This document shows, piece after piece, positions 1 through 4,489 of a DNA stretch of 5,700 nt (the stretch's first letter is position 1; every line of letters starts with the position of its first letter). Source of the DNA: an uncultured Oscillospiraceae bacterium (GTDB lineage Bacteria; Bacillota; Clostridia; Oscillospirales; Acutalibacteraceae). Made by a program: the position numbers and the translations under genes. A model generated the notes under the pieces. The model worked only from the letters and a program-made list of their open reading frames with translations, made no database searches and was not told the DNA's origin. The stretch is from the NCBI GenBank assembly GCA_900549155.1, contig URNF01000123.1:1-5700 (forward strand), given 5' to 3'.

Positions 1-58
1 TCGAACCCGGGACACCCTGATTAAGAGTCAGGTGCTCTACCAACTGAGCTAATGGTGC
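1..58 (-). tRNA. tRNA-Lys (anticodon CUU), partial
   Basis: Read on the minus strand, the sequence begins GCACCATTAGCTCAGTTGG, a tRNA acceptor strand and D-arm. It continues into an anticodon arm with the 5-bp stem CCTGA/TCAGG around the loop CTCTTAA. Loop positions 34-36 are CTT, which decodes AAG (lysine). The T-loop GGTTCGA is at the window edge. The 3' side of the T-stem, the acceptor 3' strand and any CCA lie off the left edge, so about 58 of roughly 76 nt are present. It supplies Lys-tRNA for the AAG codon during translation. A dedicated promoter lies just upstream. Confidence 0.95.
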
Positions 59-65
59 AAATCGT

Positions 66-83
66 CGCGGCTCATAAGCCGCG
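66..83 (-). other. Hairpin in the 5' leader of the tRNA-Lys precursor
   Basis: A perfect 7-bp stem (CGCGGCT/AGCCGCG) with a 4-nt loop lies between the tRNA promoter and the mature tRNA 5' end at 58. It has no following T-run, so it is unlikely to be a terminator. The predicted transcription start is near 83, so the precursor would begin almost at the hairpin base and the leader would be about 25 nt. A role in protecting or presenting the leader for RNase P cleavage is inference. Confidence 0.5.
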
Positions 84-89
84 AGATAT

Positions 90-118
90 ATACTACACTA
101 TGAGGCGGCATTTGTCAA
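90..118 (-). promoter_or_regulatory. Sigma-A promoter of tRNA-Lys
   Basis: On the minus strand a perfect -35 TTGACA (113-118) is followed after exactly 17 bases by TAGTAT (90-95). Predicted transcription starts near 83, upstream of the tRNA 5' end at 58. The -35 box lies about 30 bases beyond the spoIIR stop, so the tRNA does not depend on spoIIR transcription. Confidence 0.8.
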
Positions 119-145
119 GAGAAATTTATCATTTTTTCGCGTCGG

Positions 146-742
146 TCAGCGGAATTTGTCCACGATCCACCAAAAGATCTCCACGATCTTGAAGCGCACC
201 GCGACCCCCTTTTCGCCCGTCACAATGGACATCTGCCGCTCATCCAGCACATCCGAAAGGGCTTCTTCATTCACCGCAGAGCGGATGCACAGCGGCGGAT
301 AGATGACACACCACCAGTTTTTGCCCTTTCCCTCGCCGATGACAAAACGCACCGCCTCATACATCCCCGCGGGCATCGTCACGTCGCCGTACTGCCTTGT
401 CTCAAAATACATGCTGCACCGCTGCACCTTGACGGGATAGCTATAGCCGTTTTTATACACCGTCTCCTGCGCCACCCGCTGCAGCTCCGGCAGGCGCTTT
501 TCAATTTGCGCCAGCGCCTCCTTTTCCCCGTTTGCACCGTCAAACCAGCCGTTTGCGACAACGGTCACGGCATCCCGCACCTTGAGCTTCAACGCCTGAT
601 CCGCCGCTGTGTCGGAATTGGCGAGAATGTGCAGGCGCACGACATTGTCGCGCACCGCCTGACACTGCCCGTCAAAGCCGCAAAGCGACAACAAAATGCA
701 CAGCGTCACACCGCCCGCCAGCGCTTTCAAAAACCGTTTCAT
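146..742 (-). CDS. spoIIR: Stage II sporulation protein R (SpoIIR)
   Basis: Known family role: SpoIIR is made in the forespore under sigma-F and secreted into the intermembrane space. There it triggers SpoIIGA to process pro-sigma-E in the mother cell. The 198-residue product begins with a basic, hydrophobic N-terminus (MKRFLKALAGG, then a hydrophobic run to about residue 21) that acts as signal peptide or membrane anchor. It then shows the family blocks RLHILANSD (36-44), QALKLKVRDAV (49-59), YFETRQYG (112-119), and a PAGMYEA...GEGKGKNWWCV..PPLC block (124-152). The ATG at 742 is chosen over an in-frame ATG at 817. The signal sequence begins there, a purine-rich GGGGGGAT lies just upstream, and the likely sigma-F promoter (772-800) sits between the two candidates. 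The gene stands alone, ends in TGA, and has no clear terminator. Confidence 0.95.
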   Translation of the reverse strand: MKRFLKALAGGVTLCILLSLCGFDGQCQAVRDNVVRLHILANSDTAADQALKLKVRDAVTVVANGWFDGANGEKEALAQIEKRLPELQRVAQETVYKNGYSYPVKVQRCSMYFETRQYGDVTMPAGMYEAVRFVIGEGKGKNWWCVIYPPLCIRSAVNEEALSDVLDERQMSIVTGEKGVAVRFKIVEIFWWIVDKFR

Positions 743-771
743 ACCGATCCCCCCGCATTTGTTTCTGAAAG

Positions 772-800
772 CAGTTTTGGCGGAAAATTTTTCCTTATAC
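772..800 (-). promoter_or_regulatory. Putative sigma-F-type promoter of spoIIR
   Basis: On the minus strand, GTATA (796-800) matches the sigma-F -35 consensus GYATA. After 14 bases, GCCAAAACTG (772-781) matches GGNNANAHTR at every fixed position except the second. Transcription would start near 765, leaving a leader of about 23 nt before the ATG at 742. spoIIR is a classic sigma-F target, so the match is in the expected place. The spacer is at the short end of what I would expect, and no good sigma-A promoter is visible here. Confidence 0.55.
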
Positions 801-920
801 AGTTTTTTATTGCGCAAAAGATAAATAGGTCATGAATTTTTGCACAGCAAGCGACGCGTTCCCGTCGGCACACATATTTGCGCCGCACACCCCTCTGTCT
901 GAATTTTTTCAAAAAAGGTA

Positions 921-949
921 CTGACATTTTTGCTACTAGTGGTTATTAT
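921..949 (+). promoter_or_regulatory. Sigma-A promoter of the padR-DUF1700 operon
   Basis: CTGACA (921-926; one mismatch to TTGACA) is followed after 17 bases by TATTAT (944-949; one mismatch to TATAAT). Predicted transcription starts near 956, giving a leader of about 26 nt before the GTG at 982. The leader contains the ribosome binding site AGAGGTG (969-975). Confidence 0.7.
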
Positions 950-958
950 ATAGTAGTA
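931..958. promoter_or_regulatory. Candidate PadR operator (inverted repeat over the -10 box)
   Basis: TGCTACTA (931-938) and TAGTAGTA (951-958) form an 8-bp inverted repeat with one mismatch and a 12-base spacer. The dyad is centred on the start of the -10 box (944-949). A dimeric winged-helix repressor bound here would block RNA polymerase. Family members commonly repress their own operon from such dyads. Binding by this particular PadR is inferred from position and symmetry. Confidence 0.5.
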
Positions 959-981
959 GACGATACATAGAGGTGATGTGT

Positions 982-1302
982 GTGACGATACAGTATAAAA
1001 AAGGGGTGCTGGAGCTGTGCGTGATGGCGCTTTTGCGGGACAGGGATCGCTATGGCTATGAGATCTCCGAGACGCTCTCAAAAGAGATCGCCATTGCCGA
1101 CGGCACGGTGTATCCCATCCTGCGCAAGCTGAAGGCGGACGGGCTGCTCACAACCTATCTGCAGGAAGAAAGCGGCGGGCCGCCGCGCAAATATTATGCG
1201 CTGACGCAAACGGGAAAAGAAGCGTTTGCGGAAAACTGCAGCGCGTATCTGCAATTTGCCGCCGCTGTCAAAAAAATATTGGAGGGTGATGTCAATGACT
1301 GA
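982..1302 (+). CDS. PadR family transcriptional regulator
   Basis: A 106-residue single-domain PadR protein. The segment YKKGVLELCVMALLRDRDRYGYEI (about 5-28) and the recognition region IADGTVYPILRKLKADGLL (about 38-56) are hallmarks of the PadR winged helix. The wing follows at about 59-75 with the conserved GGPPRKYYALTQTGK. The C-terminal helix (about 76-105) would mediate dimerisation. The GTG at 982 is preferred because AGAGG (969-973) sits 8 bases upstream. An in-frame ATG at 976 and GTG at 973 overlap that ribosome binding site. The protein resembles small PadR proteins paired with DUF1700/HAAS membrane proteins, and exactly such a gene overlaps its 3' end by 8 bases. Likely role: an effector-responsive repressor of its own operon. 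The effector cannot be read from the sequence. Confidence 0.93.
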   Translation: MTIQYKKGVLELCVMALLRDRDRYGYEISETLSKEIAIADGTVYPILRKLKADGLLTTYLQEESGGPPRKYYALTQTGKEAFAENCSAYLQFAAAVKKILEGDVND

Positions 1303-1474
1303 AAAGCAATTCATGAAAACGCTCACGGCGGCGCTGTCGAGCCGCCATGTTGAAGAAGTCGAGGACATTTTGGAAGAATACCGCGCGCATTTTTGCTATA
1401 AGCGCAGCGACGGCTACACCGAGGAGGAGATCTGCAAAAAGCTCGGCGACCCGACCGCCATTGCCGCACAATAA
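1295..1474 (+). CDS. DUF1700/HAAS-domain protein, N-terminal part ended by an in-frame TAA
   Basis: A 59-residue ORF starting at the ATG at 1295 behind GGAGGGTG (1281-1288) and overlapping the padR stop. Residues 1-59 have the HAAS/DUF1700 N-terminal pattern: a starting helix (MTEKQFMKTLTAALSSRH), EEVEDILEEYRAHF, then the GYTEEEICKKLGDPTAIAAQ block that normally ends with A-E/Q before a linker to membrane helices. Here TAA at 1472-1474 stops translation directly after it. Reading on in the same frame gives a linker and a membrane domain to the TAA at 1889-1891, for a would-be protein of 198 residues, a normal family size. These proteins are usually co-transcribed with a PadR gene and thought to sense or modify the membrane. 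The short soluble product may be non-functional. Confidence 0.8.
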   Translation: MTEKQFMKTLTAALSSRHVEEVEDILEEYRAHFCYKRSDGYTEEEICKKLGDPTAIAAQ

Positions 1475-1528
1475 GATGCCGCCCCGACAAAAAGCGGCGC
1501 GGGCAAGCGCTTTTTACAGCTTACGGGG

Positions 1529-1891
1529 TTGGCGGTCGCGGACTTCTTTTTCGGCGTCTTGTGCGTCCTTTTGGGGGCTTTTGCCATCGTCATGGCGGCG
1601 CTCACCGCTTTGACCTTTGTCGGCACGGTCTATCTTTTCCGTTTCATCGGGCAGCTTTGCCGTGCCTATTGCCGTTTTCACGGCAATGTCCGCGCGCGTG
1701 CCGCCGAAAGACCGACGCTCCCCGCCCTCTCCCCTTATCCGCAGATCGCAGCCGCGACGGGACGCCGTCTGCGGCGGACAGCGCTTATCGGCGTTGTCAC
1801 GTTTGCGGTGTTCCTCACGGTGGGATTCATCGTCAGCGCGATCACGGCGGGCAGCTTTGAGTTCTGGCACGCCTTTGGCTGGTTTATGTAA
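1529..1891 (+). CDS. Membrane domain of the interrupted DUF1700 gene (in frame with 1295-1474)
   Basis: This stretch continues the HAAS gene in the same reading frame after the TAA at 1472-1474. In frame, 1475-1528 encodes a short linker (DAAPTKSGAGKRFLQLTG). Then come one long or two closely packed hydrophobic segments (AVADFFFGVLCVLLGAF and IVMAALTALTFVGTVYLF), a basic cytoplasmic-type stretch with CRAYCRFHGNVRAR, and a further membrane helix (LIGVVTFAVFLTVGFIVSAI). It ends FGWFM, TAA, TAG. As an independent ORF it would begin at a TTG at 1529, inside the first hydrophobic region and without a convincing ribosome binding site. I therefore see it as the 3' part of a gene split by a nonsense mutation, not as a separate gene. 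Translation by reinitiation or read-through is possible but not shown. Confidence 0.55.
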   Translation: MAVADFFFGVLCVLLGAFAIVMAALTALTFVGTVYLFRFIGQLCRAYCRFHGNVRARAAERPTLPALSPYPQIAAATGRRLRRTALIGVVTFAVFLTVGFIVSAITAGSFEFWHAFGWFM

Positions 1892-1900
1892 TAGAAAGCA

Positions 1901-1934
1901 AAAAAAGAGGAGCGCCGCAGCGCTCCTCTTTTTT
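1901..1934. terminator. Bidirectional intrinsic terminator
   Basis: GAGGAGCGC (1907-1915) pairs perfectly with GCGCTCCTC (1920-1928) around a CGCA loop. The stem is flanked by A6 (1901-1906) and T6 (1929-1934), so each strand reads stem-loop then T-run. It lies 9 bases after the stop of the padR-DUF1700 operon (plus) and 11 bases after the stop of the CD1247-like gene (minus). It can end both convergent transcripts. Confidence 0.92.
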
Positions 1935-1945
1935 GTCGTTTCGGA

Positions 1946-2380
1946 TTATTCCTCAGTCTCGTCCTCGTCCTCGTCATCCTCGATGTCGAATTCGAGATGC
2001 TCGCCGCAGTTGGGGCAATCCACACCGCCGTCGAGCAGCGTTTCCTCGTCCACCTCGAAGGACTCTTTGCAGCTCGGACAGGTGACATCATAGAGATCGT
2101 CGTCCCAATCGTCACAGCCGTCGCAGCCTTCACAGTCGCCGTCGCACTCGTCGTCCAGCTCCTCATATACCACATCCTCAAGCGAGCTGAGGTCCTCGTC
2201 CACAGCGTCGACCTGCTCGGTCAGCTCCGCGACATAGTCCTCGAGATCGGCATGATCCTCGGCAAGCTCGCCGAGAACATCCACGACCGCCTTGAGCAGC
2301 TTGCCTTCCTTGGTGCTCTCGTCGATCTCCATGCCTTCGAACAGACCCTTGAGATACGCTACCTTTTCAATCGTCGTCAT
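1946..2380 (-). CDS. CD1247-like acidic protein with C-terminal zinc ribbon
   Basis: A 144-residue protein of unknown function, resembling Clostridia proteins described as having a CD1247 N-terminal domain. The N-terminus (MTTIEKVAYLKGLFEGMEID...KEGKLLKAVVDVLGELAEDH, about 1-43) is the conserved part. An acidic helical, probably coiled-coil stretch follows (about 44-78). Next is a Cys/Asp-rich patch with C79, C83, C86 and C89, then a rubredoxin-knuckle pair CPSC (101-104) and CPNC (122-125) typical of a zinc ribbon. The tail is almost all Asp/Glu. The ATG at 2380 has AGGAGG (2389-2394) 8 bases upstream. The gene follows efp by 39 bases with no terminator between, so they form an operon. Some databases label such proteins as transcriptional regulators, but no DNA-binding domain is visible here. 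Confidence 0.8.
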   Translation of the reverse strand: MTTIEKVAYLKGLFEGMEIDESTKEGKLLKAVVDVLGELAEDHADLEDYVAELTEQVDAVDEDLSSLEDVVYEELDDECDGDCEGCDGCDDWDDDLYDVTCPSCKESFEVDEETLLDGGVDCPNCGEHLEFDIEDDEDEDETEE

Positions 2381-2419
2381 ACTTCGTTCCTCCTAACTGT
2401 TACCTGTATACGAATGGGT

Positions 2420-2977
2420 TTATGCGCGCTCCATGTATTCGCCGGTGCGGGTGTCAATGCGGATCATTTCACCCTCATTGATGAACAGCGGCACACGCAC
2501 CTCGGCGCCGGTCTCCAGCGTGGCGGGCTTGGTCGCGTTGGTCGCGGTGTCGCCCTTGAAGCCGGGATCGGTCTGCGTCACCTGCAGCTCCACAAAGTTC
2601 GGCGGCTCAACGCCGAACACCTTGCCCTTGTAGGACATGATGCGGCAGACCATGTTTTCTTTCACGAACTTGAAGTTGTCGGACAGCACGTCCTTGTTGA
2701 TCGGCACGAGCTCATAGGTCTCGCCGTCCATGAAGTAATACAAATCGCCGTCGTTATAGGAATATTCCATTTCCTTTCTCTCGACATAGGCGGTCGGATA
2801 TTTGTCGGAAGGGTTAAAGGTCTTTTCCACGACCGTCCCCGCGATCACATTGCGGATCTTGGTGCGCACGAAAGCCGCGCCCTTGCCGGGTTTCACATGC
2901 TGAAATTCGATGATCTGATAGACATTGCCGTCCATTTCAAAAGTAACGCCGTTACGGAAATCGCCTGCTGATACCAT
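2420..2977 (-). CDS. efp: Elongation factor P
   Basis: EF-P enters the ribosomal E site and promotes peptide bond formation when the ribosome stalls on polyproline stretches. The 185-residue product has the standard length and three-barrel layout: a KOW-like N-domain (about 1-64) and two OB-fold domains (about 65-127 and 128-185). The tip loop of domain I is HVKPGKGAAFVR, with K32 at the site that is post-translationally modified in other EF-Ps. K32 is also the modified residue number in Bacillus subtilis. The C-terminal block with IRIDTRTGEYMERA is the family signature. The ATG at 2977 has GGAGG (2987-2991) 9 bases upstream. A sigma-A promoter lies upstream and the CD1247-like gene follows in the same operon. 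No modification enzyme gene is in the window. Confidence 0.98.
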   Translation of the reverse strand: MVSAGDFRNGVTFEMDGNVYQIIEFQHVKPGKGAAFVRTKIRNVIAGTVVEKTFNPSDKYPTAYVERKEMEYSYNDGDLYYFMDGETYELVPINKDVLSDNFKFVKENMVCRIMSYKGKVFGVEPPNFVELQVTQTDPGFKGDTATNATKPATLETGAEVRVPLFINEGEMIRIDTRTGEYMERA

Positions 2978-3010
2978 ACAAGTATACCTCCAATTTTATA
3001 ACTGTATTCT

Positions 3011-3039
3011 ATTTTACAGCACTCTGTCGCTTTTTTCAA
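3011..3039 (-). promoter_or_regulatory. Sigma-A promoter of the efp operon
   Basis: On the minus strand TTGAAA (3034-3039) is followed after 17 bases by TAAAAT (3011-3016), each with one mismatch to consensus. Transcription would start near 3004, about 27 bases before the efp ATG. The -35 box starts about 30 bases after the stop of the upstream TIM-barrel gene and overlaps one arm of an inverted repeat (3031-3067). Confidence 0.75.
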
Positions 3040-3067
3040 GTATAATCCTGAATTTTCCTTGAAAAAA
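3031..3067. repeat. 10-bp perfect inverted repeat between the TIM-barrel gene and efp
   Basis: TTTTTTCAAG (3031-3040) and CTTGAAAAAA (3058-3067) are exact inverted copies separated by 17 bases. The right arm abuts the TGA of the TIM-barrel gene and the left arm covers the efp -35 box. The AT-rich stem and long loop would give a weak RNA hairpin with no T-run after it on the minus strand. It is therefore a poor terminator; it could be an operator or chance in an AT-rich gap. Confidence 0.45.
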
Positions 3068-3928
3068 TCACATATTTTGCCGTGCTGCTTCATATTCCTT
3101 ATGCATTTCTGCAGCGTCGGCGGTCTGCGTGCCGTCCGATTCGCAGATAACCGTCGGCGTCAGCCCCCGCTCCGCCAGCAGCGTCATGAGCGGTTCGGGC
3201 TCGGGACCGAACACCGTGTCGGCAAAGGTCAGGTGCTTTTTCTCGCCGCCCGCCGTGTATTCGATCTTGGAAAAATGAATGTGGAACATTCTGAGGCGCT
3301 CGCTGCCGAGCGCGTTTCCGATCTCATCCAAAACGGCGGCAAACGCAGCGCTGTCCTTCAGCGCGCCGTGCTCGCGGCTGTTGAGATGTCCGAAATCGAC
3401 ACACGGCAGCATCCGCTCATCGAGACTGCACATTTGCAGCACCTCGGAGAGCGTGCCGAGCTGATTGATCTTGCCCATGACCTCGGGACAGATGTGCACG
3501 GCGGAAAGCCCGTTTCCGTCCAGCGCCGCCTGCGCCTTTTTCAGCGTTTCCATCGCCAGCGCCGTCGCGTCGGCGCGCGAAAGACCGCCGAGTCCGCCCG
3601 GATGCACCACGATACGGTCGCCGCCGAGCTTTTGCACCGCCGCAGCGCTCTCCAGGATATACCGCACGCTGTTTTCGCGCTTTTCCGGCTCTGCGGATGC
3701 AAGCGAAATGAAATACGGTGCGTGCAGCGACAGTTGCACATCGTTTTCCGCTGCGGCGGCGCGCAGCGCCTCTGCCGTCTTATCGCTAAGGCGCACCCCT
3801 CTGCCGCACTGATATTCATAGGCGTTCAGATCCCACTGCCGCAGCCATGTCGGCTGCTGCACCGTCGCAGTGTTGCCCGCCTCATAGAAAGCGTTGCAGT
3901 TGCCTGCCGGCCCGAACCGTGCAATCAT
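3068..3928 (-). CDS. Endonuclease IV-like (Nfo-related) TIM-barrel protein
   Basis: A 286-residue protein of the AP-endonuclease-2/xylose-isomerase-like TIM-barrel superfamily, matching the roughly 280-residue length of endonuclease IV (Nfo). Putative metal ligands in order are H69 (LHAPYF), H109 (VVHPGG), E149 (CPEVMGK), D178 and H181 (VDFGH), H216 or H218 (FHIHFSK), H232 (EKKHLTF) and E263 (ICESDG). In E. coli Nfo the segment before the second-to-last ligand is D-R-H; here it is K-K-H, so one metal-binding Asp seems absent. The conserved ARFGPAGN start and the EYQCGRG, GKINQLGT and HFSKIEYT stretches suggest a Clostridia-specific subfamily. Abasic-site endonuclease is the family default, but a different substrate is possible. 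The ATG at 3928 overlaps the yqeG TGA as ATGA, implying translational coupling, with GAGGGAG upstream. Confidence 0.85.
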   Translation of the reverse strand: MIARFGPAGNCNAFYEAGNTATVQQPTWLRQWDLNAYEYQCGRGVRLSDKTAEALRAAAAENDVQLSLHAPYFISLASAEPEKRENSVRYILESAAAVQKLGGDRIVVHPGGLGGLSRADATALAMETLKKAQAALDGNGLSAVHICPEVMGKINQLGTLSEVLQMCSLDERMLPCVDFGHLNSREHGALKDSAAFAAVLDEIGNALGSERLRMFHIHFSKIEYTAGGEKKHLTFADTVFGPEPEPLMTLLAERGLTPTVICESDGTQTADAAEMHKEYEAARQNM

Positions 3929-4428
3929 ATGCTCTCCCTCGTTTCTTTCCAGTGCCGCATGATGCGGCGCTCCAGCTTGCGTTTGAAGTGAATGAACGGT
4001 TTGTCCGTTTCGGGCGCAAGCGGCAAAAGCTGGATCACCCGTATCCCCGCGCACTTGCCGCCGAGCACATCGGTGAAGATCTGATCGCCGATGACGGCGC
4101 ACTGCCGTCTTTTCAGCCCCAGCGACCGCGCCGCCCGCAAAAAGCCGAACGGCAGCGGCTTTGCCGCCGACGCCGTGAACGGCAGTCCGAGCTTTTTTGC
4201 AAACGGCTGCACCCGCTTTTTCTTGCCGTTGGAGACGATGAGCGGCTGCATCCCCGCATCGCTGACGGCCTTGAGCCAGTCGGCGACGGCGGGGGACAGC
4301 TCCTGGCTGTCGTGCGCGGTGAGGGTGTTGTCCACATCGAGCAGCAGACCGACAACGCCCATCTTTTGCAATTCTTCCACCGTGATCTCCGTGATATTCT
4401 TTTTGAGCAAAAACGGATGGAACAACAC
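3925..4428 (-). CDS. yqeG: YqeG family HAD (subclass IIIA) phosphatase
   Basis: With a GTG start at 4428 the product is 167 residues, close to the usual YqeG size. HAD motifs in that numbering are motif I DVDNT (D31 nucleophile, D33 general acid/base, T35), motif II S66 (IVSNG), motif III K90 (AAKPLPFGF) and motif IV GDQIFTD (D115, D120). No large cap domain is present, as expected for subclass IIIA. The basic C-terminus (HFKRKLERRIMRHWKE) is family-like. Substrate is not established for the family; a phosphomonoester hydrolase is inferred. The start is uncertain. TTG at 4425 has better spacing from GGGAG (4431-4435), while TTG at 4452 lies inside the rpsU hairpin and is unlikely. The gene overlaps the TIM-barrel gene by 4 bases. 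No promoter is evident between the rpsU hairpin and this start. Confidence 0.88.
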   Translation of the reverse strand: MLFHPFLLKKNITEITVEELQKMGVVGLLLDVDNTLTAHDSQELSPAVADWLKAVSDAGMQPLIVSNGKKKRVQPFAKKLGLPFTASAAKPLPFGFLRAARSLGLKRRQCAVIGDQIFTDVLGGKCAGIRVIQLLPLAPETDKPFIHFKRKLERRIMRHWKETRESI

Positions 4429-4430
4429 CG

Positions 4431-4442
4431 CTCCCCCTCTCC
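4431..4442 (-). promoter_or_regulatory. Purine-rich ribosome binding region of yqeG
   Basis: On the minus strand GGAGAGGGGGAG (4431-4442) precedes GTG (4426-4428) and TTG (4423-4425). Its GGAG part is 10 bases from the GTG and its GGGAG part is 5 bases from the TTG. It excludes the TTG at 4452 as the main start but does not decide between the two nearer codons. Confidence 0.6.
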
Positions 4443-4450
4443 GAACAGAC

Positions 4451-4480
4451 AAAGACGGGCTTTGAAAAAAGCCCGTCTTT
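4451..4480 (-). terminator. Hairpin after rpsU (terminator or attenuator)
   Basis: AAAGACGGGCTTT (4451-4463) and AAAGCCCGTCTTT (4468-4480) form a perfect 13-bp stem with a 4-nt loop. It begins 9 bases past the rpsU TAA. On the minus strand the 3' arm runs into TTTGTCTGTT, an interrupted T-tract. Termination is therefore probably incomplete, which would let some transcripts continue into yqeG 22 bases further on. Confidence 0.8.
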
Positions 4481-4489
4481 GATGAAAGC

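Noticed and set aside
742..817. Extended spoIIR start at 817 giving 25 more residues
   Set aside because: The added residues precede a typical signal peptide, lie across the likely promoter, and have no family resemblance.
848..868. A short CGACG/CGTCG hairpin in the spoIIR-padR intergenic region
   Set aside because: Only 5 bp with a 6-base loop, no T-run and no relation to either promoter; likely chance.
973..981. PadR starts at GTG 973 or ATG 976
   Set aside because: Both overlap the AGAGGTG ribosome binding site; GTG at 982 has correct spacing and fits the family N-terminus.
1295..1891. A frameshift in the DUF1700 gene
   Set aside because: Both halves are in the same frame (1529 minus 1475 is a multiple of 3), so a stop codon, not a shift, separates them.
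1617..2093. A plus-strand frame with a long Ser-rich run across the terminator
   Set aside because: The Ser run is the reverse reading of the Asp/Glu-rich tail of the CD1247-like gene, and the frame crosses the bidirectional terminator.
1997..2971. A 324-codon plus-strand open frame antisense to efp and the CD1247-like gene
   Set aside because: It lies opposite two genes with clear family identity, ribosome binding sites and a promoter. It has no ribosome binding site of its own and its translation shows no recognisable family; it is a GC-driven shadow frame.
3041..3046. Plus-strand TATAAT as a promoter
   Set aside because: No -35 element at a suitable distance and no plus-strand gene downstream.
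3059..3991. A 310-codon plus-strand open frame antisense to the TIM-barrel gene
   Set aside because: Rich in Arg, His and Gln with no domain pattern, typical of the reverse complement of a GC-rich gene. The minus strand carries the conserved metal-site motifs.
3847..4482. A 211-codon plus-strand open frame antisense to yqeG
   Set aside because: The HAD motifs are on the minus strand; the plus-strand product is a low-identity Arg/His-rich shadow crossing the rpsU terminator.
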